A program made the position numbers and the translations under genes. From contig UQSK01000005.1 in the NCBI GenBank assembly GCA_900543605.1, positions 1 through 56,185 of the forward strand: DNA of 56,185 nt. The letters are read 5' to 3'. This DNA comes from an uncultured Collinsella sp. GTDB lineage: Bacteria > Actinomycetota > Coriobacteriia > Coriobacteriales > Coriobacteriaceae. Position 1 is the first letter of the stretch. Each line of letters starts with the position of its first letter. Below, piece after piece: positions 30,212-37,909 of the stretch. The notes under the pieces were generated by a model that worked only from the letters and a program-made list of their open reading frames with translations, did not search any database and was not told where the DNA came from.

Positions 30212-32287
30212 CTACTTGGCGCGGCCCTCCTCATAGCGCTCGACCAGCTTGGCCTGAACATCGTAGGGAACCTGCTCGTAGCCAGCGGGCTTCATGGTAA
30301 AGTCACCCGTGCCGCGCGTGATAGAGCGCAGGCGCGTCGAATAATCCGTCAGCTCTGCCAGCGGCGCCTGGGCAATGACCACGGTGTCGCCGCGCTCATC
30401 GGTCTCCATGCCCGTCACGCGACCGCGCGATGCCGAGATGTCGCCCATCACAGCGCCGGCGTAGCTTTCGGGAATAGTCACCGTGATTTCCTCGATGGGC
30501 TCCAGCACCACCGGGTCGGCATCGGCGCACGCCTTGCGCAGGCCGATGCGAGCCGCCGCGCGGAACGCCATCTCGTTGGAGTCGACGCTGTGATACGAGC
30601 CGTCGTACACAGCCACGCGAATGCCCGTGAGCGGGTAGCCGGCAATGATGCCGTCCTTCATGGTCTCCTGGACACCCTTGTCCACGGCGGGGATGAGCGA
30701 GCGCGGGATGCGGCCACCCACGACCTCGTCTACAAACTCATAGCCATCGCTCGTGCCGTCGGGCCCAATGAGCGGCTCAACGCGCAGCCAGCAGTCGCCA
30801 TACTGACCGGCACCGCCAGTCTGTTTCTTGTGGCGGCCCTGCGCGCTTGCCGTACGGCGAATGGTCTCGCGATACGGAATGCGGATCGGCACGCTTTTTG
30901 CCACGACCTTGGTGCGATCCTCCAAACGGTTGAGCAGCACCGAAACCTGCGCCTCACCAACGGCGGAGATGATAGTCTGGCCCGTTTCCTCGTCACGATC
31001 GATGCTCATGGTCGGATCGGCCTTGCACGCCTTCTCGATAAACGTATAGAGCTTCTCCTCGTCACCGCGGTTCTCGGCCTCGATGGCAATGCGGTACTGC
31101 GAGTTGGGGAACTTAAACGCCGCCGCCTCGACCTTACCGGTAATGGAGAGCGTGTCACCCGTCTCTGCCGCCAACTTGGGCGCCACGATAATGTCGCCGG
31201 CATAAGCGTGACCGGCCTCGGTCATGTCGCGGCCGCACATCACATACAGGTGAGCCAGACGGTCGCCCTTGCGCGTGCGCGCGTTGACCAGCTCAAGGCC
31301 CGGCTCAAGCGTGCCCGTCAGCACCTTGATAAAGCTGATGCGGCCCTGCTGCGGGTCGGCCAGTGTCTTAAACACAAATGCCACCGGACGGTCATCGTCA
31401 CTCGAGATCTTGAGCGAGTCGCCGTCGATGAGCGGCATCTCGCCGTAGTCAGTCGGCGTCGGGAAGTACGTGGCAATGTCGTCCATCAGCGAGTTGACGC
31501 CCTGCTCCTTAATGCAATCGCCCGCAAAGACCGGCACAAAGATGCGCTCGGCGATCGCCTTCGACAGCAGGCCTTCAAGCTCCTCCTGCGTCAGCGTCTC
31601 CTCGCCTTCCAAGTACTTCATCATCAGTTCATCGTCAGCCTCGGCCACCAGCTCGCACAGATGGTCATGGGCTTCCTCGGCCTGGGCACGATACTCCTCG
31701 GGAATCTCCGACTCAACGGCTTCGGTGCCGTTGCAATGGCGCGCCTTCATGCGCACCAGGTCGATGATGCCGTCAAAGTCCTCGCCCTCGCCCCAGGGAA
31801 GGGTCACGGCGCCCAGGCGCGTGCCAAAGCGCTCTTGCAGCAGGTCCATCGTGGTCGCAAAGCTGGCCTCGGAGCGCGACAGGCGGTTTACGAACACCGC
31901 ACGCGCCAGGCGCAGGTCCTCGGCGGCATACCAGAGCTTAACCGTCGTAGGCTGCGGGCCGGCCTCGGCGTCGACCACAAACAGAGCCGTCTCGCAGACG
32001 CTCATCGCGGCAAAGGCGTCGCCGATAAAATCGGGGTAGCACGGGGCATCGAGCACATTGATGCGCGCGCCCTTCCAGTCGATCGGCGCGATGGTCGTCG
32101 AGATGGAAAATGCACGCTTGACCTCTTCGGGGTCATAGTCGAGCGTGGGCTTGGTGCCGTCGTGGCCGCCCAGGCGGGCGGTCTTGCCGGAAAGGTGGAG
32201 CATGGCCTCGGCGAGTGAAGTCTTGCCCACCCCGCCTTGGCCTACGAGCACCACGTTCCTTACGTTACCGGTCTTGGGAGCACCCAT
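30212..32287 (-). CDS. EF-G-like translational GTPase paralogue with degenerate G motifs
   Basis: A 691-residue five-domain protein of the elongation factor G family, the EF-G-like actinobacterial type. G1 is intact (GQGGVGKTSL, about 14-23). G3 reads VLDAPCYPDF where EF-G has DTPGHxDF: the catalytic His is Tyr and the Gly is Cys. G4 reads VNRLSRSEA instead of NKxD, so guanine specificity is doubtful. Domains III-V are complete, with GRHKKQTGGAGQYGD, KGVQETM and the C-terminal SRGRVTGMETDERGDTV. ATG 32287 has a perfect AAGGAGG; the open frame to 32398 is not used. It probably binds ribosomes without being the main translocase. Role unknown. Confidence 0.92.
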   Translation of the reverse strand: MGAPKTGNVRNVVLVGQGGVGKTSLAEAMLHLSGKTARLGGHDGTKPTLDYDPEEVKRAFSISTTIAPIDWKGARINVLDAPCYPDFIGDAFAAMSVCETALFVVDAEAGPQPTTVKLWYAAEDLRLARAVFVNRLSRSEASFATTMDLLQERFGTRLGAVTLPWGEGEDFDGIIDLVRMKARHCNGTEAVESEIPEEYRAQAEEAHDHLCELVAEADDELMMKYLEGEETLTQEELEGLLSKAIAERIFVPVFAGDCIKEQGVNSLMDDIATYFPTPTDYGEMPLIDGDSLKISSDDDRPVAFVFKTLADPQQGRISFIKVLTGTLEPGLELVNARTRKGDRLAHLYVMCGRDMTEAGHAYAGDIIVAPKLAAETGDTLSITGKVEAAAFKFPNSQYRIAIEAENRGDEEKLYTFIEKACKADPTMSIDRDEETGQTIISAVGEAQVSVLLNRLEDRTKVVAKSVPIRIPYRETIRRTASAQGRHKKQTGGAGQYGDCWLRVEPLIGPDGTSDGYEFVDEVVGGRIPRSLIPAVDKGVQETMKDGIIAGYPLTGIRVAVYDGSYHSVDSNEMAFRAAARIGLRKACADADPVVLEPIEEITVTIPESYAGAVMGDISASRGRVTGMETDERGDTVVIAQAPLAELTDYSTRLRSITRGTGDFTMKPAGYEQVPYDVQAKLVERYEEGRAK

Positions 32288-32527
32288 GATGACCTCCTTG
32301 CAGGGCCGCGCGCAATGCGCGACGCCAACGGGGAGAGTTCGCGGTCGGTGCCATCCCGGGAGCAGCATGGTCGGCAGCCGAGCCGACTCACCCTCCAAAT
32401 GTCCTATGCCACCACCCTACCCTCACGGGCGGCTGTCCATGCATACCTTTCGGCGCACGTATGAATACAGGCGGCGAGAGGAAGAGACAAGCTTGTGAGG
32501 CGATTATTGAACCCCGTCGATGCAAAC

Positions 32528-32566
32528 AAAAAGCCGCCACAGACCGTAAGACCTGCGGCGGCTTCG
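32528..32566 (-). terminator. Rho-independent terminator of the amino-acid ABC operon
   Basis: Leftward: AAGCCGCCGCAG pairs with CTG.GGCGGCTT, followed by TTTGTTTG. It lies 30 bp after the stop at 32598. Confidence 0.85.
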
Positions 32567-32597
32567 CCTCAATTAATAGTTGAGTAAATACCTGAGC

Positions 32598-33362
32598 CTA
32601 TCCCTCGATACGGCTCAAGAACTCACGGGTGCGCTGCTCACGCGGATGGTCGATGACCTGCTCGGCAGGGCCCTCCTCGACAATGCGGCCGCCATCCATA
32701 AAGACCACGCGGTCGGCAACATCGCGCGCAAACTGCATTGCGTGGGTCACAATCACCATCGTCATATTCTGCGCGGCAAGGTCTTTAATGACACGCAGCA
32801 CCTCGGCCGTCAGCTCGGGATCGAGTGCCGAGGTCGGCTCGTCAAAGAACAGGATCTCCGGATCGAGCGCCAAGGCGCGGGCGATACTCACACGCTGTTG
32901 CTGGCCACCCGAAAGCTCACATGGCACCTTGTTCTCGTTGCCCGTAAGCCCCATCTGCGCGATCAACTCGCCCGCACGAGCTTCCGCCTGCTCGCGCGGG
33001 CGCTTAAGCACGCGGATCGGCGCGTCGATGATGTTTTTCATCACGGTATAGTGCGGGAACAGGTTGTAATTTTGGAACACCAGGCCGAATCGCGAGCGTG
33101 CCCGCTTGGGCACATCGCCCTTCGCATAGACTGCGCCCGAACCCGCATCCGTCGCAACGGCAAGGTCACCAAACGAGAGCGAGCCTCCGTCGAGTGTCTC
33201 GAGCAGCGTGGCACACCGCAGCAGCGTGGACTTGCCGCCACCCGAAGGCCCGATAATCGCCACGACCTCGCCACGCTTCACCTCAAGCGAGATATCCTTG
33301 AGCACCTCATTGCCGCCAAACGCCTTGCGCGCGTTCGCTATATTCATTACCGTTCCGGACAC
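32598..33362 (-). CDS. Polar amino-acid ABC transporter ATPase
   Basis: About 254 residues, GlnQ/HisP class. Walker A GPSGGGKSTLLRC, Q-loop LVFQNYNLFPH, signature LSGGQQQRVSIARAL, Walker B ILFFDEPTSALDPEL and switch VTHAMQFA are all intact. The phrase NYNLFPHYTV is typical of polar amino-acid importers. It is the last gene of a binding protein-permease-ATPase operon. Several starts are in frame: GTG 33362 has GGAGG five bases upstream and is preferred over ATG 33374 and ATG 33347. The intergenic gap to the permease is 173 bp and full of hairpins, so expression may differ from that of the upstream genes. Confidence 0.93.
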   Translation of the reverse strand: MSGTVMNIANARKAFGGNEVLKDISLEVKRGEVVAIIGPSGGGKSTLLRCATLLETLDGGSLSFGDLAVATDAGSGAVYAKGDVPKRARSRFGLVFQNYNLFPHYTVMKNIIDAPIRVLKRPREQAEARAGELIAQMGLTGNENKVPCELSGGQQQRVSIARALALDPEILFFDEPTSALDPELTAEVLRVIKDLAAQNMTMVIVTHAMQFARDVADRVVFMDGGRIVEEGPAEQVIDHPREQRTREFLSRIEG

Positions 33363-33402
33363 GGGAACCTCCATGTGTTTAAAAAGACAGCGAGCGTGTG
33401 AC

Positions 33403-33530
33403 TGGCGAGACAATGTGCTCCGAAAGAGGAGCGCCGCGTACTTCTGTACGCAAGCGACGGTTTGAGGAGCAGATTGGCCGTCAGGCACACGCGCAGCGTC
33501 GAGCAGTCCGCCGTTCGTTAGAACGGCGGA
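33403..33530. repeat. Hairpins between permease and ATPase genes
   Basis: GCGTACTTCTGTACGC at about 33437-33452 is enclosed by GGC..CAAT.TGCTCC and GGAGCA.ATTGGCC arms. A second hairpin, TCCGCCGTTC-GTTA-GAACGGCGGA, lies at 33507-33530, right after the permease stop. The first shares the GCGTAC-TT-GTACGC core with the element at 34230-34339. Confidence 0.65.
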
Positions 33531-33535
33531 ACGAT

Positions 33536-34189
33536 CTAGTCATGATAATAGTCCAGCTTCTTTTCGGCGGCGCCCAGCAGCATCTCGACCACAAAGTTAA
33601 AGACCCAGTAAATCAGCGCCGCGATCGCAAACGGCACCATGCTCACCTGCGAGGCGACCAGCGCCTTGGCCGTCGAGAACATCTCGCCCACGCCGATGGC
33701 AAACGCCAGCGACGTATCCTTGACCAGCGTGATGATCTCGTTGCCCATCGCCGGCAAAATGCGCTTGGCAACCTGCGGCATCACGATATACAGAAACGTC
33801 TGCATGCGCGAATAGCCCAGTACCTCGGCTGCCTCGTATTGACCGCGCGGAATGGACTGCAAGCCCGAGCGATAGATCTCGGCAAAGTAACCGGCGTAGT
33901 TGATGATGAACGCTACGACGCACGCCGTCCACTTGGAATCGGGCGTGAGCGAAATGCCAAACACGTAGTACGGGGCAAAGTAGATGGCAAACATCTGCAG
34001 CATGAGCGGCGTGCCACGCATGACCGAGATATAGATGCGCGCAATCCAGCGAAGCGGCGCGATTTTGCTCATGCGCATAAACGCCACGGGGATTCCCAGC
34101 GGAATCGACCCCAGCAGTGTCAGCACAAACAACTGCAAACTGACCAAGAATCCCTGGCCAAGCATCTGCATCATGACCTGAATAGACAA
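33536..34189 (-). CDS. Polar amino-acid ABC transporter permease
   Basis: A 217-residue HisMQ-type permease with about five membrane segments. The N-terminal segment FLVSLQLFVLTLLGSIPLGI and MRGTPLMLQMFAIYF are typical. The EAA loop reads YEAAEVLGYSRMQTFLYIVM, the contact site for the ATPase. The start is TTG 34189 (TTG TCT ATT CAG), which has AAGGAG eight bases upstream; ATG five codons later lacks such a site. A single permease gene implies a homodimer in the membrane. The substrate is set by the binding protein encoded upstream. Confidence 0.93.
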   Translation of the reverse strand: MSIQVMMQMLGQGFLVSLQLFVLTLLGSIPLGIPVAFMRMSKIAPLRWIARIYISVMRGTPLMLQMFAIYFAPYYVFGISLTPDSKWTACVVAFIINYAGYFAEIYRSGLQSIPRGQYEAAEVLGYSRMQTFLYIVMPQVAKRILPAMGNEIITLVKDTSLAFAIGVGEMFSTAKALVASQVSMVPFAIAALIYWVFNFVVEMLLGAAEKKLDYYHD

Positions 34190-34229
34190 CCTACCTTCTC
34201 CTTCGCAGCAACAGAACGGCTGATCTTAT

Positions 34230-34339
34230 TCTCAAATAGGCACAGTGCCCAAGATTGCGAGCGACAAGCCCGACGAAGCGTACTTTGGTACGCGAGGAGG
34301 GTTGGAGCCGCAAGGTTGGGTGCTGTGGCTATTTGAGAA
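34230..34339. repeat. Long imperfect palindrome between binding-protein and permease genes
   Basis: Outer arms TTCTCAAATAG.CACAG and CTGTG.CTATTTGAGAA; the right arm includes the stop codon and last codons of the binding-protein gene. Inside, GCGTACTTTGGTACGC is flanked by GAGCGA and GAGGAGGG. Hairpins behind a binding-protein gene often protect its mRNA and lower downstream expression. Confidence 0.7.
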
Positions 34340-35189
34340 CCCAGTTGTCGAAGGACAGGCCGTAGCTCGCGTACTTGTCGCACAGGTCCTTGACCGTGCC
34401 GTCCTCATAGAGTGCCTTGAGCGACTCGGTCACGGCGTCGGCCGACTTGGTGTCCCCCTTCTTAAAGCCGACGGCGTAGTGCTCGCTGGACAGCGGCTCA
34501 TCAAGCTGCGTATAAGCATCGGGCTTGGCGGCAAGCTGATACTGGGCAATCGAAAGGTCGCAAGCCACGGCATCGACCGCGCCGCTCTCGAGCTGCATAA
34601 AGGCCGTGTTGTACTCGCCGATCGTGTCGAGCGTGGCAAACGTCGCCGCCAGATCCTTCTGGTCACCCTCGAGCACATCCTGCGCAGCGGAATCGGTCTG
34701 GGTAATCACGGTCTTGCCGGCAAGATCGTCCCAGCTCTTGATGCCCGCATCCTTCTTTACCACCAGCACCTGCTCGTTGAGCATGTACGGCTCGGAGAAC
34801 GTGTAGTCGTCCTCGCGACCCTCCATGGTAAAGCCGTTCCAGATGCAGTTGATGGCGCCGGAGTTGAGCAGCGTGTCCTTGGCATCCCAATCGATGGCCT
34901 CGTATTTGACCTCCCAGCCCTGCTTATCGGCAACAGCCTTGGCAAGATCGAGATCAAAGCCGGTGTACTCGCCATCGTCGCCCACAAAGCCGTACGGAGG
35001 ATAGGACTTATCAAAGCCCACCACGAGCTTCTTGGACTCCGCAGCGCCCTTCACATCCTTGGCCGCGGCAGAGCCAGCAGCGGAGCCCTTGCCGGCACCA
35101 CCGCCGCAACCGACAAGACCAAGGCCAAGCACCGTGGCAAGCGAGCCGGCTAGACCAACAAACTGACGACGAGACATATCGGTATTCAT
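34329..35189 (-). CDS. Amino-acid ABC transporter substrate-binding lipoprotein
   Basis: A 286-residue family 3 solute-binding protein. The N-terminus combines a twin-arginine motif (MSRRQFVGLAG) with a lipobox (LGLVGCGG, Cys at about residue 28), so it is probably a Tat-exported lipoprotein. The mature part shows KLVVGFDKSYPPYGFVGDDG, YTGFDLDLAKAVAD and DTLLNSGAINCIWNGFTM, the pattern of polar amino-acid binders; Trp and Asp positions would fit cystine or glutamine-like ligands, but the ligand is not determinable. ATG 35189 has AGGGGG. It is the first gene of the three-gene importer operon. Confidence 0.93.
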   Translation of the reverse strand: MNTDMSRRQFVGLAGSLATVLGLGLVGCGGGAGKGSAAGSAAAKDVKGAAESKKLVVGFDKSYPPYGFVGDDGEYTGFDLDLAKAVADKQGWEVKYEAIDWDAKDTLLNSGAINCIWNGFTMEGREDDYTFSEPYMLNEQVLVVKKDAGIKSWDDLAGKTVITQTDSAAQDVLEGDQKDLAATFATLDTIGEYNTAFMQLESGAVDAVACDLSIAQYQLAAKPDAYTQLDEPLSSEHYAVGFKKGDTKSADAVTESLKALYEDGTVKDLCDKYASYGLSFDNWVLK

Positions 35190-35207
35190 GGTATTCCCCC
35201 TTGATGG

Positions 35208-35274
35208 CACTTTAGTTAGGTAAAGTGAGTCATGTAACGTTCAGAATCATACACTTTAGCGTGATAGAGCACAA
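35208..35274 (-). promoter_or_regulatory. Promoter and operator-like palindrome of the amino-acid ABC operon
   Basis: Leftward -35 TTGTGC (35269-35274), 17-bp spacer, -10 TATGAT (35246-35251). Downstream CACTTTA-GTTAGG-TAAAGTG (35208-35227) is a perfect 7-bp palindrome just before the ribosome site; TAAAGTG also occurs directly before the -10 box. Confidence 0.6.
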
Positions 35275-35310
35275 GGCGAGTTTGCCCGCCGCGTGAGGGG
35301 TGTGGGGGTT

Positions 35311-35398
35311 AAGTTTCCTGCTCTACAGTCCTGCTCACGACGGAGGCCACATTAAGTGGCCTCCTGTTCGTGCGGAACTCGCGATAAACCTAATTCGG
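35311..35398 (-). repeat. Structured repeat element, copy A
   Basis: Central stem GGAGGCCAC-ATTAA-GTGGCCTCC (35342-35364), flanked by GTCCTGCT (35328-35335) and TGCGGAA (35371-35377) and closed by AAGTTT/AAACCT. The same 80-base layout occurs at 53125-53210 with compensating changes in the stem. Confidence 0.85.
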
Positions 35399-35487
35399 TG
35401 TCCCCGCCCGTCGGGGCCCCGCGGCACTTTGTAGATGGTGGCTCGCTTTTCGGAACTGGGCTGATATTTTCTAGATGTAAGGCGCTC

Positions 35488-35604
35488 TTGGTCCTAATGG
35501 GCCTGGGGCGCCTTCGCGTTTTCTCAGCTCCGCACCCTTGCGGGTTCGAATCCCGACGCTTGCCCACATAAAAGCGCCCTGGGCCGTTATGGGCTCAGGG
35601 CGCT
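35488..35604 (-). other. Two related terminator hairpins around a tRNA-like T-arm remnant
   Basis: GCGCCCTGAGCC/GGCCCAGGGCGC followed leftward by TTTTAT (35572-35604) is a terminator for the tRNA-Gln gene. A similar hairpin, GGCGC..GGCC/GGTCC..GCGCC, lies at about 35490-35521. Between them 35529-35566 reads like the 3' part of a tRNA (GCGGGTTCGAATCCC, then CTTGCCCA), but no anticodon or D arm can be folded upstream. Confidence 0.5.
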
Positions 35605-35613
35605 CAGTTTTAA

Positions 35614-35688
35614 TGGCTGGGACGGAGGGATTCGAACCCCCAACAGCCGGCACCAAAAACCGGAGTTCTACCGTTGAACTACGTCCCA
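35614..35688 (-). tRNA. tRNA-Gln(UUG)
   Basis: Leftward: TGGGACG ... CGTCCCA, discriminator G and encoded CCA (35614-35616). The anticodon stem CCGG/CCGG encloses TTTTTGGTG, giving anticodon TTG. The T arm is GGGGGTTCGAATCCCTC. 75 nt with CCA. Confidence 0.96.
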
Positions 35689-35726
35689 ATGTGTGGTGTT
35701 GCCCAAAAGCAACTCGTTTAGTTTAC

Positions 35727-36632
35727 CTAATCTGCGAGGGCATCGCAAACGCCATCGAGCAGGCGTACGGCGAGTGTCTGCGCGTCGCTGGCCGTGAAGG
35801 TGCCGTTGTAGCGCGTCATGCCCGTGAGCTCGATGCGAATGCGTGCCGGCTTCTGCTGCGCGGCAACATTGGCAGTGCGGATGCGCTGGGCCAGGTTGTG
35901 GCACTCGGCGAGGGCAATCGTGGCGCGCGGTGCGGCGTCGGCGGGCAGCTCGTCGCTTGCGATCTCGAGCACCAGGTCAACGTCGGTTGGGACCTCGGAG
36001 TCGCAGAGCATCATGCCGCTGTTGTCGGTCGTTGCCGTGGCGATATTCCACATGCGCGATGCAACGCTGCGTGCGATGGGGTCCTCGCCGATAACGGCAA
36101 TCTGGAAACGCTCGAGCACGTTGGCGGCGCGAGCAAAACCGATGCGGGACTCGGCTTCGGTGGCCGAGGGCTTGCCCTCCCACACATGGTGCAGGCGGTT
36201 GATGTAGGCGTAGGTGTCCTGGAAGGCCATGCCGTCGGCAAGCAGGCCGACATTTTCCTGGAACTGCTGCAGTGCGGCCTCGGTATGCGGACCAAAGTAG
36301 CCGTCGTCTTCGCCACAGGCAAAGCCCAAAACGTTGAGAGCGCGCTGCAGGGCCTGCACATCGGCGCCATGGAAATTGGGCATGCGCAGATAGAGGGTGC
36401 GGTCGCCCAGCTTATACGAAGCGTCTACAAGGGCGCTCCAACAGGGGATATCGACGGCATGACCGGCAGCAAGGCCGCTGTCGAGCCTGAAGGTGCTGAC
36501 GGCCTGCTCAGTGGTGGCTCCAAAGTACTTGTCGGTGACTTCGGCGGCATCAATCGTGTAGCCGAGCTGCAGGAGACGAGACTGCACGTCCTCGACGGCT
36601 GCTCCTTGCATGCCCGTTGTAATAGGTTCCAT
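35727..36632 (-). CDS. Protein with two peptidoglycan-binding domains and an uncharacterised C-terminal domain
   Basis: A 301-residue protein without signal peptide. Two PG_binding_1 repeats are visible: about 5-65 (GAAVEDVQSRLLQLGYTID ... DKYFGATTEQAV) and 85-145 (GADVQALQRALNVLGFACG ... DGYFGPHTEAALQQFQ). The C-terminal 150 residues (AVIGEDPIARSVASRMWNIA ... LVLEIASDELPADAAPRA) have an alpha/beta pattern reminiscent of N-acetylmuramoyl-L-alanine amidase_3 folds, but I see no zinc ligands. The arrangement recalls actinobacterial CwlM, a cytoplasmic regulator of peptidoglycan synthesis, which is only a suggestion. ATG 36632 has AAGGGG. It lies next to polyprenyl synthase, read the same way. 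Confidence 0.82.
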   Translation of the reverse strand: MEPITTGMQGAAVEDVQSRLLQLGYTIDAAEVTDKYFGATTEQAVSTFRLDSGLAAGHAVDIPCWSALVDASYKLGDRTLYLRMPNFHGADVQALQRALNVLGFACGEDDGYFGPHTEAALQQFQENVGLLADGMAFQDTYAYINRLHHVWEGKPSATEAESRIGFARAANVLERFQIAVIGEDPIARSVASRMWNIATATTDNSGMMLCDSEVPTDVDLVLEIASDELPADAAPRATIALAECHNLAQRIRTANVAAQQKPARIRIELTGMTRYNGTFTASDAQTLAVRLLDGVCDALAD

Positions 36633-36770
36633 GAACGAACCCCTTTCGGCGTACCATTCGTACTATTTGAGCGTCTGTCGGATAGACAACGCAAAGGGAT
36701 GCATAAACATGCACTCAACAGTGTAGCAAGTTGTGCCTAAATACGCTGCTGACAGGTTTTATAACCCCCG

Positions 36771-37796
36771 TTAGTTAAGGCGCTCCACAAAGAAATCTGC
36801 CATGGAGAGGAACAGCTCGCGTGCGTGCGGATCAAGCTCAACGTTCTCGATGGCCGCTTTGGCCTTAGCGGTCAGGTCGAGCGCGTAAGTGTGGGCGTAA
36901 TCGATAGAGCCGGTCTCCTGGAAGATCTCCACGGCGCGTGCGAGCTGCGCGGGATCATCGGTGCCCGAGGAAAGAATCGCCTCGACCTCGTCGTGGTGGC
37001 GCTCATCAGAGAGGGCGTGTACGGCGACAAGCGTGCGCTTGCCCTCGGTGATATCGGTGCGGAAGTCCTTGTTGGCGGCTTCCTTAGTGCCGACAAGGTT
37101 GAGCAGGTCGTCCTGAATCTGAAAGGCGAGGCCCGTGTGCAGGCCAAAGGCGCGCAGCGCTTCGATTTGCTCATCGCTGCCGCCGCCGATAATGGCTCCG
37201 GCGGCAAGCGGCGTGGCTCCGCTGTAAAACGCGGTCTTGTGCGTCGCCATGTCCAGGTAGTCATCAACCGAGATATCAAAGCGCCCGTCACGGACCCAAC
37301 CCAGGTCGAGTGCTTGACCCTCGATGGTGCGGACGATCATCTCGGTAAGCTCGTGGAGCACGCGCAGCTTCACGCCTGCCTCGAGCGTGGGGTCGTCGAG
37401 AACCGTCTTGGTGACCATGGTGAGCGCCAGATCGCCGCAGTTGATGGCAAGACCCGTGCCCTCGGTAAGGTGCATGCAGGGCTTGCCTCGACGAAGCTGT
37501 CCGTTGTCGGCTATGTCGTCATGGATAAGCGCTCCCGACTGAAAGTGCTCGATAGCTGCCGCCGCGCTGCGGGCGCTCTCAAAGCTGCCACCTACCGCGG
37601 TGGCGGCGAGCATGCAGATGAGCGGGCGGTGGCGCTTGCCGGCATTGGCCGTAAATGTCGAGAGCGGGGTATACAGGTAGCGCTCGATATCGGCAGAGGT
37701 CGCCTGTCCGTCAAAGAACGTGGCCAGATAGTCGTTGATCTGGTCAAAGTGCTGGGCTAAAAAGCTGGTAAACGGACTGGACACGGGTTCTCGCAT
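36771..37796 (-). CDS. Polyprenyl diphosphate synthase
   Basis: A 341-residue trans-prenyltransferase (farnesyl/geranylgeranyl/long-chain type) that condenses isopentenyl diphosphate units. The first Asp-rich motif is LIHDDIADNGQLRRGKP. GKRHRPLICML corresponds to the GKRxRP substrate-binding region, and THKTAFYSG to the KT motif. The second Asp-rich motif is FQIQDDLLNLVGT, with Asn at the last position where Asp is usual. Chain length cannot be set from sequence alone. ATG 37796 has only a weak purine-rich site. Likely supplies menaquinone side chains or undecaprenyl precursors. Confidence 0.92.
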   Translation of the reverse strand: MREPVSSPFTSFLAQHFDQINDYLATFFDGQATSADIERYLYTPLSTFTANAGKRHRPLICMLAATAVGGSFESARSAAAAIEHFQSGALIHDDIADNGQLRRGKPCMHLTEGTGLAINCGDLALTMVTKTVLDDPTLEAGVKLRVLHELTEMIVRTIEGQALDLGWVRDGRFDISVDDYLDMATHKTAFYSGATPLAAGAIIGGGSDEQIEALRAFGLHTGLAFQIQDDLLNLVGTKEAANKDFRTDITEGKRTLVAVHALSDERHHDEVEAILSSGTDDPAQLARAVEIFQETGSIDYAHTYALDLTAKAKAAIENVELDPHARELFLSMADFFVERLN

Positions 37797-37909
37797 TCTT
37801 TCTTAGGTTGCATCGTTGCGGTGTGCAGATACCATATTGCCACATTGGAGTTGCCGGCGCGTCTGTTTTGGCGATTTGGGGAAACGGGACGCGTGCGCGT
37901 GCCGGCTGC

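Noticed and set aside
30134..32218. 694-codon rightward frame opposite the EF-G-like gene
   Set aside because: No recognisable domain; a shadow of the leftward EF-G-like gene.
35538..36740. Rightward 400-codon frame starting in the tRNA region
   Set aside because: It starts in the tRNA-like remnant, runs across the tRNA-Gln gene and then lies antisense to the peptidoglycan-binding protein gene.
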